From Lachnospiraceae bacterium (lineage in GTDB: Bacteria; Bacillota; Clostridia; Lachnospirales; Lachnospiraceae), in assembly GCA_017634975.1 (NCBI GenBank), contig JAGBMJ010000062.1:1-64000 (forward strand): 64,000 nt of DNA, in the 5' to 3' direction. The notes beneath the pieces are model-generated. The model saw only the letters and a list, made by a program, of their open reading frames with translations, did not search any database and had not been told where the DNA came from. Below are positions 54,469 through 62,139 of this stretch, one piece after another. The translations under genes were made by a program, and so were the position numbers. Each line of letters starts with the position of its first letter. Position 1 is the first letter of the stretch.

Positions 54469-56149
54469 ATTCCGCAGGTACTGTTTCCGGGGCGGGTGTG
54501 GCTCCGGTATCCGGGACAACTACGGCGTCGGGAGCCGGCGCGATCCCGGCATCCGGCATCGGAGCAATCTCCTCGTCCGGAACAGGTGCGGGCGGAGCCG
54601 CCTCTTCGGCACCTGCGTTATTCTGCGGGTGGTAATCATATAAGGTGTAAGTCGCAGCGTGACGGTTAAAATCATCCATATGGATGCTCTCGTCGATCCA
54701 GTCGTAGCGTTTCTGCAGGAAATCCTTGAGCGCAAGAGCCTGTGAATCGCGGCTGCTGCGGCCGTAGACCCGGTCGTTCTGCGGACGGGATAAGGAAGCT
54801 TCTTCAGTGTGACGGTCTATGGAATCAAAGGCCACCTGCAGCAGCTCGTCCTTTTTCTCATCCCAGCGTTCCCGGACGGCCAGCATAAAATCATCATCCT
54901 TGTAGAGATAGGACATATAGTGGTTTTGCGCCAGATTATAGACCTGTTCGGCACTGCTCCAGTAACGGTACGTTTTGTTGTCATGGGAGAAGTTGCCCAT
55001 TGCCATATCGAAATCCCAAACGGGGCCGATCTTTAAGAGACCGTTTTCCTGACGGTATAAGAAGGTGCTGCGCCACAGGGCTGAGTCCGTATTGACACAC
55101 AGCTCCATCACGATGAACCAGTCCACCCAGGAGTCTACATCGATCAGATCCTGCCAGCCTTCTTTTGCAACGAAAGCACTGTCTACCTGCGACATATAAT
55201 CCATGATGAATTTGGCTTCCGGTGTATTGGCTTTGTCAAATTCCGGATAGATGAAGCGCAGACGAGGGGAGTGCGGTGTTTCAAAATGATCCTGACCGTA
55301 TTTTACATTGTAATTGAACAGATCGATGCCGGTCTCTAAAAGGAACGGTGTGTCCCCCTCTTTTGGTTCGGCTAAGGGCATGCCTTGATCGGCAAAGAGA
55401 TCCACCTTATCCTGACCCGGCTCGATCTTTTCGGAGAAGGTGTAGACACCGATGTATTTGTTGTTGAGATAGACATCCACCAGCTGCTGCTTTGGGGTAT
55501 ATTCCAGACCATCCATGCAGGCGGCGATGTCCATTGCCACGCAGTTGCGGATAAAGGTCTTATCGACGTAGCTGGAGACTAATACGTATTTTTCCGCATT
55601 CAGACAGCCGAGCAGGGATGCGGAATCGTCCAGCTTGAGCATATAACCCTTCTGCGGATAATAGCGCCAGGTGGTATTGCCGCGGCCCCGGATGCCAAGG
55701 GTATATTCCTGGCCGTCTAGGATCAGTTTGCCTGGTGCGTACACATCACGGCTGGTCACGGCTTTGCCGCTGTCTGTGGATAGATAGAGAATGGGCAGAT
55801 TGGTTTCAAACGTCCGGTCCACGTCGGGAGCGGAAACGGGTTCGTTTTCGGATACGGTATTCTCGGAAACCGTGATCTCTATCGGTTCTCCCAGCTCCAT
55901 AGATACGATCCCGTCATAGAGCTCCACCACCGTTTTGGAAAGGACTTCGGGGGGCAGAGTGGGTGTGGGCGTGATCGTGTTCTCAGATACTGCCGGTGTA
56001 GGTTCGACCGGTGCTTTCTTTGACAGCAGGCCCGAACGCAGTATCACAATAACAACAAGCAACACGCCCATAATGATCAACGAGATCCATATGGGGAGAT
56101 TTGCGTTGTTCCGATTCTTTTTTCTTCTGTAATTCCGTTCGTAATTCAT
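54467..56149 (-). CDS. CotH-family surface protein kinase
   Basis: The 560-residue protein has a basic N-terminus and one membrane segment (about 19-41), a Pro/Glu/Thr-rich spacer and a CotH kinase domain (about 110-460). Marks are IRGRGNTTWRYYPQKGYMLK, VDVYLNNKYIGVYTFSEKIE and KIGPVWDFDMAMGN with the metal-binding DFD. CotH proteins phosphorylate extracellular proteins using ATP. The C-terminal tail is rich in Pro, Ala and Glu. It is transcribed from a promoter that shares 37 near-identical bases with that of the phosphodiester glycosidase gene. Confidence 0.88.
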   Translation of the reverse strand: MNYERNYRRKKNRNNANLPIWISLIIMGVLLVVIVILRSGLLSKKAPVEPTPAVSENTITPTPTLPPEVLSKTVVELYDGIVSMELGEPIEITVSENTVSENEPVSAPDVDRTFETNLPILYLSTDSGKAVTSRDVYAPGKLILDGQEYTLGIRGRGNTTWRYYPQKGYMLKLDDSASLLGCLNAEKYVLVSSYVDKTFIRNCVAMDIAACMDGLEYTPKQQLVDVYLNNKYIGVYTFSEKIEPGQDKVDLFADQGMPLAEPKEGDTPFLLETGIDLFNYNVKYGQDHFETPHSPRLRFIYPEFDKANTPEAKFIMDYMSQVDSAFVAKEGWQDLIDVDSWVDWFIVMELCVNTDSALWRSTFLYRQENGLLKIGPVWDFDMAMGNFSHDNKTYRYWSSAEQVYNLAQNHYMSYLYKDDDFMLAVRERWDEKKDELLQVAFDSIDRHTEEASLSRPQNDRVYGRSSRDSQALALKDFLQKRYDWIDESIHMDDFNRHAATYTLYDYHPQNNAGAEEAAPPAPVPDEEIAPMPDAGIAPAPDAVVVPDTGATPAPETVPAE

Positions 56150-56309
56150 ATCTTGTATTTTTGCATTTCCATCGTATTGATTCAGATCCGCTTTGTATTT
56201 CCGGATAGGTATGCGATTTGTCTATGCATAATCAGCTTAGCTGACATTTCTCTTGCTCATAATAAGAGAGCAGTTTTTGTCCTATCCGATACAGCTTAAA
56301 TACCCCGCT

Positions 56310-56338
56310 ATTATACACGCTTGCATAAGGTATGGCAA
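56310..56338 (-). promoter_or_regulatory. CotH gene promoter, shared-sequence copy A
   Basis: On the minus strand TTGCCA (56338-56333), 17 bases, TATAAT (56315-56310), followed by AGCGGGGT. The segment from TTGCCA to GCGGGGT is nearly identical to copy B at 60776-60810, including the spacer. The leader to the ATG is about 155 bases. Confidence 0.75.
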
Positions 56339-56412
56339 GGGAGGGAACGCAGTGGGCTTGTTTCCGACAAAGAAAACACTTCAAGTGAGATGGGATCAGC
56401 GCATAAAGGAAA

Positions 56413-56485
56413 CGGCCCTGTCTGACACTTTGTAGACAGGGCCGCTTTTTTTGGCGCGAGCGTTCTGCAAGCAGAACGCTCTTTT
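56413..56485. terminator. Two consecutive hairpin terminators
   Basis: CGGCCCTGTCT (56413-56423) pairs with AGACAGGGCCG (56434-56444), followed by CTTTTTTT. GAGCGTTCTGC (56458-56468) pairs with GCAGAACGCTC (56471-56481), followed by TTTT. The second hairpin abuts the stop of the Ro60-like gene. The T-tracts read on the plus strand, but the paired stems could stop minus-strand transcription too. The remaining 56150-56412 stretch holds only the CotH leader and promoter. Confidence 0.65.
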
Positions 56486-57968
56486 ATGCACTGATGCGGA
56501 TCGCTTCGTACCGCTCACTGTTGATCACCTGCTGCATCGCTTCCAGCGGTGTCATTCCTATGCAGGAAAGCATCTGCCGGAATACGGCGGCTGACTGACC
56601 GGAGCAAAGCTGTACGCCTTTGCGTCTGCTGTCGGCATGGAACACATCATGCCGGCTGTTTACATTCCAGAAGATCACATTCGGGATCTCATAGCCTGCC
56701 CGGCGGTATTCGTCACGCATTTTGTCATAGAAGCTCCATTCCCGGTTGCCGCACGCGTCAATCTCCATATCCGAGATCACGATGATGGACTGTACCATAT
56801 CTTTTTTCGGCGTATGGTTTGTAACTGCCAGAGCGAGGACCTTACGGAACGCCTCGCACAGATTGGTGTTCATTCCCCATGCTGCTTTGGAGATGGATGC
56901 CAGTTTCTGCTGCAGCGTCTCACCCTGTACTGACACAAACTGCGGCTGCGCGGAAAAGGTCATGAACAGGTTGTGGTAGTCACCATGGTTGTGTTCCGCG
57001 AAATACAGGGCCAGACCTAAGGAGGTAGCCATGGGCATACCCATCATAGAGCCGGACACATCGGCCATGACCAATGCGTTGGTGCCTTCCTCCACATATT
57101 CCGGAAGAGCCCGCCACTGTGCTTCCAGCACTTTGGACTCCGCTGCCGGGATCTGCGCTGCGGCAATATTCCAGCCAAAGTTCAGATATTTCATTACGAT
57201 ATCGTACGGATACAATGTCGCAGAGCGTATGGTTTCTTTGCCTTCCACAGCCCGATCGATAAATGCCGCGAAACGTTCCTCGTCGTGACGGCGAAAAGCA
57301 TTGCGATAGATCAGCATGGCGCGGGAAGGTACTTCACTATAGGTGATCTCATCCCAGCGGCCTGCACTCATCAGCGCTTCCACCACACCGATATGTTTGC
57401 GCATCCGGCGTACGATCCGTTTGAATTCATACACGGAGTAGCCCAGTTTCTGTGCGGTCAGGATACCCAGTTTGCGCGTTCTCTGAGAACTTGCATCTGC
57501 GGTTTTGATCCATTTTGCCAGCAGGGAGATGGCATGGCCATCCTCCATGTTTTTACGGTCTTCTTCGAACTGGGTTTTCATGGCCGCCCACATCTCCGTT
57601 TCGAGCTGTGTGCCTGTCAGCTCGTAGAGATCGTCGTAACGGCCATAAACACCCACCAGGTCCAGATTGGCGCGTAATGCTTCGGGATGATATTCTGCCA
57701 TATAGCGGAGCAGTACACGGAACATCCGGCGCTCGCCCAGGCCCCCTCTCACATCACGGCCATAGAAAGCTACTTTCGTAGCAAAAAGAGGATCTTCTTT
57801 ATAAGCTGCTGCAAAGAGCCGCTCGATCCGCGCGTCATCTGCTTCCCGCAGTGCGCCGATGGTACCGAACAGATCCAGGCAGGCATCGCCTGTGGTACTT
57901 AATGCCACCGCGCCGTTTTCGGTGCGGGTAAAGGTGGCTGCTTTTCTTAAGATTTCTGCAAAGTTCAT
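56484..57968 (-). CDS. Ro60-like RNA-binding protein (DUF2828/TROVE-like repeats plus vWA)
   Basis: The 494-residue protein has an N-terminal helical-repeat part with FAAAYKEDPLFATKVAFYGRD, then VRGGLGERRMFRVLLRYMAE, a pattern of DUF2828 and of TROVE domains. The C-terminal vWA domain starts near 295 with a complete MIDAS: D303-V-S305-G-S307, the Thr in WGMNTNL, and the Asp in VISDMEID. Ro60 orthologues have this order of helical ring and vWA and bind Y RNAs and misfolded RNA. GGAGAAAC precedes the ATG. Two tRNA-like RNAs lie directly upstream on the same strand, which strongly supports an RNP role. DUF2828 versus TROVE assignment is uncertain without a profile search. Confidence 0.75.
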   Translation of the reverse strand: MNFAEILRKAATFTRTENGAVALSTTGDACLDLFGTIGALREADDARIERLFAAAYKEDPLFATKVAFYGRDVRGGLGERRMFRVLLRYMAEYHPEALRANLDLVGVYGRYDDLYELTGTQLETEMWAAMKTQFEEDRKNMEDGHAISLLAKWIKTADASSQRTRKLGILTAQKLGYSVYEFKRIVRRMRKHIGVVEALMSAGRWDEITYSEVPSRAMLIYRNAFRRHDEERFAAFIDRAVEGKETIRSATLYPYDIVMKYLNFGWNIAAAQIPAAESKVLEAQWRALPEYVEEGTNALVMADVSGSMMGMPMATSLGLALYFAEHNHGDYHNLFMTFSAQPQFVSVQGETLQQKLASISKAAWGMNTNLCEAFRKVLALAVTNHTPKKDMVQSIIVISDMEIDACGNREWSFYDKMRDEYRRAGYEIPNVIFWNVNSRHDVFHADSRRKGVQLCSGQSAAVFRQMLSCIGMTPLEAMQQVINSERYEAIRISA

Positions 57969-58051
57969 GTTTGTTTCTCCTTTCGTTCAAAATACAGGAT
58001 GCATTCATTCTTCTTGACCATAAGAAATCGTATGATTGCTGTCGGCATCCC

Positions 58052-58160
58052 TAAATCATGACACTTTTTTTCCTTTTCAGCCGGATTCGAACCGGCAAGA
58101 CCAAGCGCTTACGCATTAAATCCTTCACCAATGGAATGATTGCTGCAAGTGTCACATTTA
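58052..58160 (-). ncRNA. Y RNA-like tRNA mimic, element 2 (extended terminal stem)
   Basis: On the minus strand, UAAAU-G-UGACACUU (58160-58147) pairs with AAGUGUCA-UG-AUUUA (58066-58052), a 13-bp terminal stem with one internal loop. Inside are a D-arm-like UCC/GGA hairpin with AUUGGUGAA loop, a short GCG-UAAG-CGC hairpin in place of an anticodon arm, and a perfect T-arm GCCGG-UUCGAAU-CCGGC. This is the plan expected of YrlA-type Y RNA: tRNA-like module plus a long stem from the paired ends for Ro binding. It ends 84 bases before the Ro60-like start codon. No CCA and no normal acceptor are present. Confidence 0.55.
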
Positions 58161-58166
58161 TTAAAT

Positions 58167-58283
58167 TGCAGGGGCCGGAATCGAACCGGCGACACCAGCC
58201 TGATAGGGAAAAGTGTTTGCGGTTAGGATCACCTCTTTTTTCATGATCCGTTTTTCTGTGCTCTACCAACTGAGCTACCCTGC
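58167..58283 (-). ncRNA. tRNA-like RNA, element 1 (117 bases, long arm in anticodon position)
   Basis: On the minus strand, GCAGGG (from 58283) pairs with CCCUGC, with U8-A9, then GCUC-AGUUGGUA-GAGC as a perfect D-arm and GCCGG-UUCGAUU-CCGGC as a perfect T-arm. Between them lie ~70 bases instead of an anticodon and variable arm. These hold GGAUCA/UGAUCC (6 bp, 12-base loop), AAAA/UUUU and CAC-AG/CU-GUG pairings, forming a long imperfect stem. The total of 117 bases exceeds any class II tRNA. Y RNA-like tRNA mimicry is preferred; a tRNA with an insertion is the alternative. Confidence 0.6.
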
Positions 58284-58458
58284 ATATACACAAGATAGCA
58301 GATGACAATAAAAGAATCATTTCAAAAAAGCTGCGAAGAGGGAAGATAGGGTCAAAGATATACAGGAGGACAGGATGATATCTGCCGTAGAGGAAGAACA
58401 AAAAAGTGCAGGAGAGCTGATTCTTCCGCACTTATAATAACATCATTATACGACGTCT
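58284..58458. other. Leader region upstream of the tRNA-like RNAs
   Basis: The ~175 bases between the RNA elements and the next gene hold no ORF with a ribosome binding site. TTGTCA and TATATG near 58285-58310 on the minus strand are only 14 bases apart, so I cannot name a convincing promoter. Confidence 0.4.
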
Positions 58459-59670
58459 TTACTGGATATCCGCGATCACCCAGGTATCGTTTATTTTTAC
58501 AAAGTAATAGATCCCTTCCGTCTTATCGATCACTTCCCGGTTGCCGTAGATCGTCATGGATTTTTCCAGATATACATGGCAGCAGAAGCAGTCTTCGCCG
58601 TAGGTGATATATTGATCTGCCTGTTCCGTAACAAAATGTGTTTTGCTGTGGGAATCGAAATAGCCCATACTGTTGCGGCGGTATTCTTCTGCGAGGCTCA
58701 GGTATTCGGAGTCAGCCGGGAACAGATGACGGATGGGCGCGGTGCTGCCGGTGGCTCCCGGTAAGTCGCGGGAGAAGAAGAGCGAGTAGGTCTCCACGCA
58801 GTCCAGTACATAGCGCTGCAGATCTTCCGGCATTTCGCTTTCGGACGGCTGCAGATCCACGGACAGACGGTTGTTTTCTACATGGAAGAGGCCATCGGAA
58901 GCAGCGTTGTTTGCTGCGGGATCGTATTCTGCGATCGTATTTTTGCCGGCATCCAGTATCGTGACCTTTGGCAGCTTGTACAGATCCGTGATCTCGTAGC
59001 TTAGCAGATCCGGGATCTCCACGTAGTTCCGGCAATAATCCAGCCCCGGAAGGGTTGCGGAGCCGAGGATATGATCGCTCTCTACGGGCAGATCATTGAT
59101 CATCAGCGTATTTCCTGCAGGGATCGATGCGACTACGCAGCATTTCGGGGCCTCGCGCAGCAGACGGATCTCCTGCGGGATCCATTGGGTGATGGTCAGA
59201 AGCTTCAGTCTGGTCAAGGTATCACCCGGCAGCAGAGAGGTTTCCGCGAAGCAGTGTTCACCCGTATAGAGGCTGTAGCGGATCGCGCCGGTGGTATAAT
59301 CTTCCATCTCCCGGTGGTATTGTACACCGTTCTGCCGGATCATTTCGTTTAGTTCCGCCACGTAATCTTCTGCTTCTTCATAATCCGTATACGGAAGATC
59401 CTGTGTGATCGTTAAGGTATAGGGCTGCTGTGCATCCGGTTCTTCTTTTGTAATATCCGGAAGCATTACAGTGATATAGCCGGCGATCCCCTTTTCGGAC
59501 AGGCTGTCTGTGAGTGCTTCGATCGCATGGGTAGGCTGGGATGCTTCGTAGACCGTGAGCACTTTGCTCACATGGCGCAGGAAAAACATCATCGCGGCCA
59601 GAAGAAGTGCGATGTACAGAAGGAAGAAGATCCAGGTATGCGATTTCTTTGTTGAGTTTTCTTTTACCAT
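58459..59670 (-). CDS. Membrane-anchored extracytoplasmic protein of unknown function
   Basis: The 403-residue protein has one N-terminal membrane segment (about 13-32, IFFLLYIALLLAAMMFFL) and an extracytoplasmic part with no catalytic signature I recognise. It ends GIYYFVKINDTWVIADIQ, a strand pair often seen in ligand-binding NTF2-like folds. It begins 2 bases after the phosphodiester glycosidase stop, so the two are co-translated and probably work together at the cell surface. GGTAAAAG-type context gives only a weak ribosome binding site, fitting coupling. Confidence 0.7.
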   Translation of the reverse strand: MVKENSTKKSHTWIFFLLYIALLLAAMMFFLRHVSKVLTVYEASQPTHAIEALTDSLSEKGIAGYITVMLPDITKEEPDAQQPYTLTITQDLPYTDYEEAEDYVAELNEMIRQNGVQYHREMEDYTTGAIRYSLYTGEHCFAETSLLPGDTLTRLKLLTITQWIPQEIRLLREAPKCCVVASIPAGNTLMINDLPVESDHILGSATLPGLDYCRNYVEIPDLLSYEITDLYKLPKVTILDAGKNTIAEYDPAANNAASDGLFHVENNRLSVDLQPSESEMPEDLQRYVLDCVETYSLFFSRDLPGATGSTAPIRHLFPADSEYLSLAEEYRRNSMGYFDSHSKTHFVTEQADQYITYGEDCFCCHVYLEKSMTIYGNREVIDKTEGIYYFVKINDTWVIADIQ

Positions 59671-59672
59671 AT

Positions 59673-60770
59673 TTATTTCACAATAAATGCCGTCGGCAGA
59701 CGTCTCGACGAATCGGAATAGGTCAGATAGGTCGAAGTGTGTGCATAGGCCCCGTCATAATACATGGCCGAAGAGGAACCACCGTCTAAGTTTGCAGCAT
59801 TGACGGCACCGTACTGCAGCATGACATCGATCAGATCCTGTCCGGTCGCACCCAGATGTCCCGAAGCCCCGCGGCCGTCCGTTACCAGGATCAGCACGGT
59901 TCCGTCGGCACACTGGCCGATACAGGTGCGCGGATTGGCACCGGCGCCCTTGCCGTTTAAGTCCACGGGGGATCCGTTGATGATCAGTTTCGTAAACAAA
60001 TTGGTATTGCTGCTGTTCAGATCCTTAAAGGAAACAGCATCGATGATATTGTTCTCTTTTACATAGGTAGAAAAGCCGGCGGCTCCCATGGAGCCGACCT
60101 CCGCGATCACCATGATGTGATCCGCATTGAAGCCCACCATCACATCGCCGTGAGTGGGTTCGTTAAAGAGGATCTCGCCATCCTTGACGACGACACCCAT
60201 GGGCCGGCCGCCCCAGTTGCTGCCGGAATTGACAAACTCCCCGGCATTGGCTCCGGCAATGGCATTGCAGGCCTTGCAGTGATCGCCCACCGTGAGACCG
60301 TTTTTTTCATGTTCCATGGAAGACCAGGGGTAAGAGGTGGAGAGGGAAAGTCGGGAAGGGTCCTTGACAGCCAGCAGGGCGCCTTCGAAGGTGCGACCTT
60401 TGATGGTCAGTAATGCGATCCCGTCTTCGTCGAAGGGGATAAGCGGTGTGGTTTCGGAAGGAGTATCGTTATCTGCGGAAACCGAGACCAGAGAAACGTC
60501 CGTATCCGCAGCCGGATCGGCTTCCGGTACCACGGCCGTACCCTGATCCGTCTGCAGGCATTCTTCGATCTCTGCGTCGTTCAGATACCAGCCGGGCACA
60601 AATTTCATACCGCCGGTTTCCAGCATTGTCGCCACAAAGGTTTTGCGTGCGGATAGGGACGGTCCGTTGCAGAACTCACCCATCAAAAGGTACAACGTAA
60701 GAAAGAGCACTGCTAAAGTGCCCAACAGGAATGCAAATATCCATCCGATTGTCCTGATCACCTTACCCAT
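59673..60770 (-). CDS. Phosphodiester glycosidase (NAGPA domain) membrane protein
   Basis: The 365-residue protein has an N-terminal membrane segment (about 9-31) and a NAGPA-type domain from about 120: ACNAIAGANAGEFVNSG, NPRTCIGQCADGTVLILVTDG and AANLDGGSSSAMYYDG, ending SRRLPTAFIVK. The family uncovers or cleaves sugar phosphodiesters, in bacteria probably in cell-wall polymers such as teichoic acids. The ATG at 60770 lies only a few bases after the predicted transcription start of the promoter at 60782, so the mRNA may be nearly leaderless; an internal GTG at codon 4 with AAGG before it is an alternative. Confidence 0.85.
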   Translation of the reverse strand: MGKVIRTIGWIFAFLLGTLAVLFLTLYLLMGEFCNGPSLSARKTFVATMLETGGMKFVPGWYLNDAEIEECLQTDQGTAVVPEADPAADTDVSLVSVSADNDTPSETTPLIPFDEDGIALLTIKGRTFEGALLAVKDPSRLSLSTSYPWSSMEHEKNGLTVGDHCKACNAIAGANAGEFVNSGSNWGGRPMGVVVKDGEILFNEPTHGDVMVGFNADHIMVIAEVGSMGAAGFSTYVKENNIIDAVSFKDLNSSNTNLFTKLIINGSPVDLNGKGAGANPRTCIGQCADGTVLILVTDGRGASGHLGATGQDLIDVMLQYGAVNAANLDGGSSSAMYYDGAYAHTSTYLTYSDSSRRLPTAFIVK

Positions 60771-60781
60771 AACACCCCGCT

Positions 60782-60810
60782 ATTATACACGCTTGCACAA
60801 GGCATGGCAA
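60782..60810 (-). promoter_or_regulatory. Phosphodiester glycosidase promoter, shared-sequence copy B
   Basis: On the minus strand TTGCCA (60810-60805), 17 bases and TATAAT (60787-60782), then AGCGGGGTGTT and the ATG. The -35, spacer, -10 and following AGCGGGGT match copy A at 56310-56338 with about two differences. Confidence 0.75.
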
Positions 60811-60855
60811 GTGTGATAGAGTAATGGGGAAGTAGGATGGGGAGGAGAGGACATT

Positions 60856-62127
60856 ATGAAAAAAAGAAATGTGATCCTTTGTACATTGTTGGCGGCAGCG
60901 GTTTTGTCTGCCTGCGGCGAAGAGCCGGACAGCAGCCGCGGACGCAGACCGGAAACGGGAACCGAAGCACCGGAAGGGTCCGGAACGAAGGAGGAACCGG
61001 AAACCACGGGTGCACCGGAGGAGGATCCGACGCCGACACCGGAAGCAAATGATCCGTGGGTGCATGTAGATAATATGGAAGATTTTGTGGAAGCGATCGG
61101 GCCGGGGGCAAGGATCCGGCTGGAGACGGGAAGCTACAGCTTAAGCGATTACCTGAAAGACGCCTGGAATGCAGAGGGAGAGGCATGGAATAACCGGCAT
61201 GAGTATGTACAGATCCGGGATGTCTATGACGGTTGGGAACTGGTGATCTGGGATGCGGACGGACTCATCATCGAAGGTGGTGACCAGGATCCGGGCAAGA
61301 CAGAGCTGCTTACGGATCCGCGTTATGCATCGGTGCTGAATTATGAACACTGCGAACAGGTTGTAGTTTCCAATATCACGATCGGACACACGGATACAGG
61401 ATCCTGCCTTGGAGATGTCCTGCATTTTTATGCATGTAAGGATGTCAGTGTCGTAAACGCGGATCTGTTCGGCTGCGGCGTATACGGGATCAATATGGAC
61501 GAGTGCGAAGGGCGCCTCAAGTGTAACGAATGTGTGATCCATGATTGTTCCTTCGGGCCGTTGTACAATATAGACAGTACCGGGGAGTGGATCTTTACGG
61601 ACTGCAAGCTGATCAATTCCGAGGAAGGCGGGTATTTTTCGGAGTCGCGCGGGCTGAGCCTGAAGTTTGTGAATTGTGAATTCGGCGATCAGGAAACGGA
61701 TAATTTTATGTATCGAAACGATACGACAACGGAAAACTGTACCTGGGGCGATCCGAACAGCAATTCGTATTTTGGCGGGATGGAATACGGTTTGCCGGAG
61801 GAATTCCATCCGGAAGATTTAACCGAGGTGGATATTGATCCGGATTTTTTTGATGGTACGACCTGGTACGGCTTCGCGGTGACGGATGAGGATACGGGTG
61901 CGACGACAGAAGTGGAGAACACTTTGTATTTTGATGAGAATGGTACCGGCTATCTGGATGAATTGTATACCTTCGATCTGTTAGAATGGCAGGTCGACAG
62001 TGCCGGCGGGGCAAGGATCATAATAGAGGACAGCGGAGAGGAGTATCCTGTGTATCTCTACTGGGGTGATGGCGACAGTTATTATCTGAAACTGGTTCAG
62101 GACGGTCAGGAGAACTGGTTTTATTGA
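60856..62127 (+). CDS. Lipoprotein with right-handed beta-helix repeats
   Basis: The 423-residue protein has a lipoprotein signal ending in VLSAC, a Pro/Glu/Thr-rich spacer (to about 70) and beta-helix rungs from about 95 to 300: LIIEGGDQDPG, NYEHCEQVVVSNITIGH, HFYACKDVSVVNADLFGCG, INMDECEGRLKCNECVIHDCSF, LSLKFVNCEFGD. Such folds often bind or cut polysaccharides, but no lyase or hydrolase site is recognised. It is divergent from the NAGPA gene and followed after 12 bases by a dehydrogenase gene. GGGAGGAG precedes the ATG. Confidence 0.8.
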   Translation: MKKRNVILCTLLAAAVLSACGEEPDSSRGRRPETGTEAPEGSGTKEEPETTGAPEEDPTPTPEANDPWVHVDNMEDFVEAIGPGARIRLETGSYSLSDYLKDAWNAEGEAWNNRHEYVQIRDVYDGWELVIWDADGLIIEGGDQDPGKTELLTDPRYASVLNYEHCEQVVVSNITIGHTDTGSCLGDVLHFYACKDVSVVNADLFGCGVYGINMDECEGRLKCNECVIHDCSFGPLYNIDSTGEWIFTDCKLINSEEGGYFSESRGLSLKFVNCEFGDQETDNFMYRNDTTTENCTWGDPNSNSYFGGMEYGLPEEFHPEDLTEVDIDPDFFDGTTWYGFAVTDEDTGATTEVENTLYFDENGTGYLDELYTFDLLEWQVDSAGGARIIIEDSGEEYPVYLYWGDGDSYYLKLVQDGQENWFY

Positions 62128-62139
62128 GAGAGGTGTGTT

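Noticed and set aside
54331..54519. N-terminal extension of the Cthe_2159-like protein
   Set aside because: The 63 codons translate the palindromic repeat; the lipoprotein signal starts at 54330 after a good ribosome binding site.
58167..58283. Ordinary tRNA or selenocysteine tRNA
   Set aside because: D and T arms fit, but no anticodon stem can be placed, the length is 117 bases, and the acceptor is 6-7 bp without the long extra features of tRNA-Sec.
58051..58431. 126-codon minus-strand frame across the tRNA-like region
   Set aside because: It translates structured RNA sequence and has no ribosome binding site or family resemblance.
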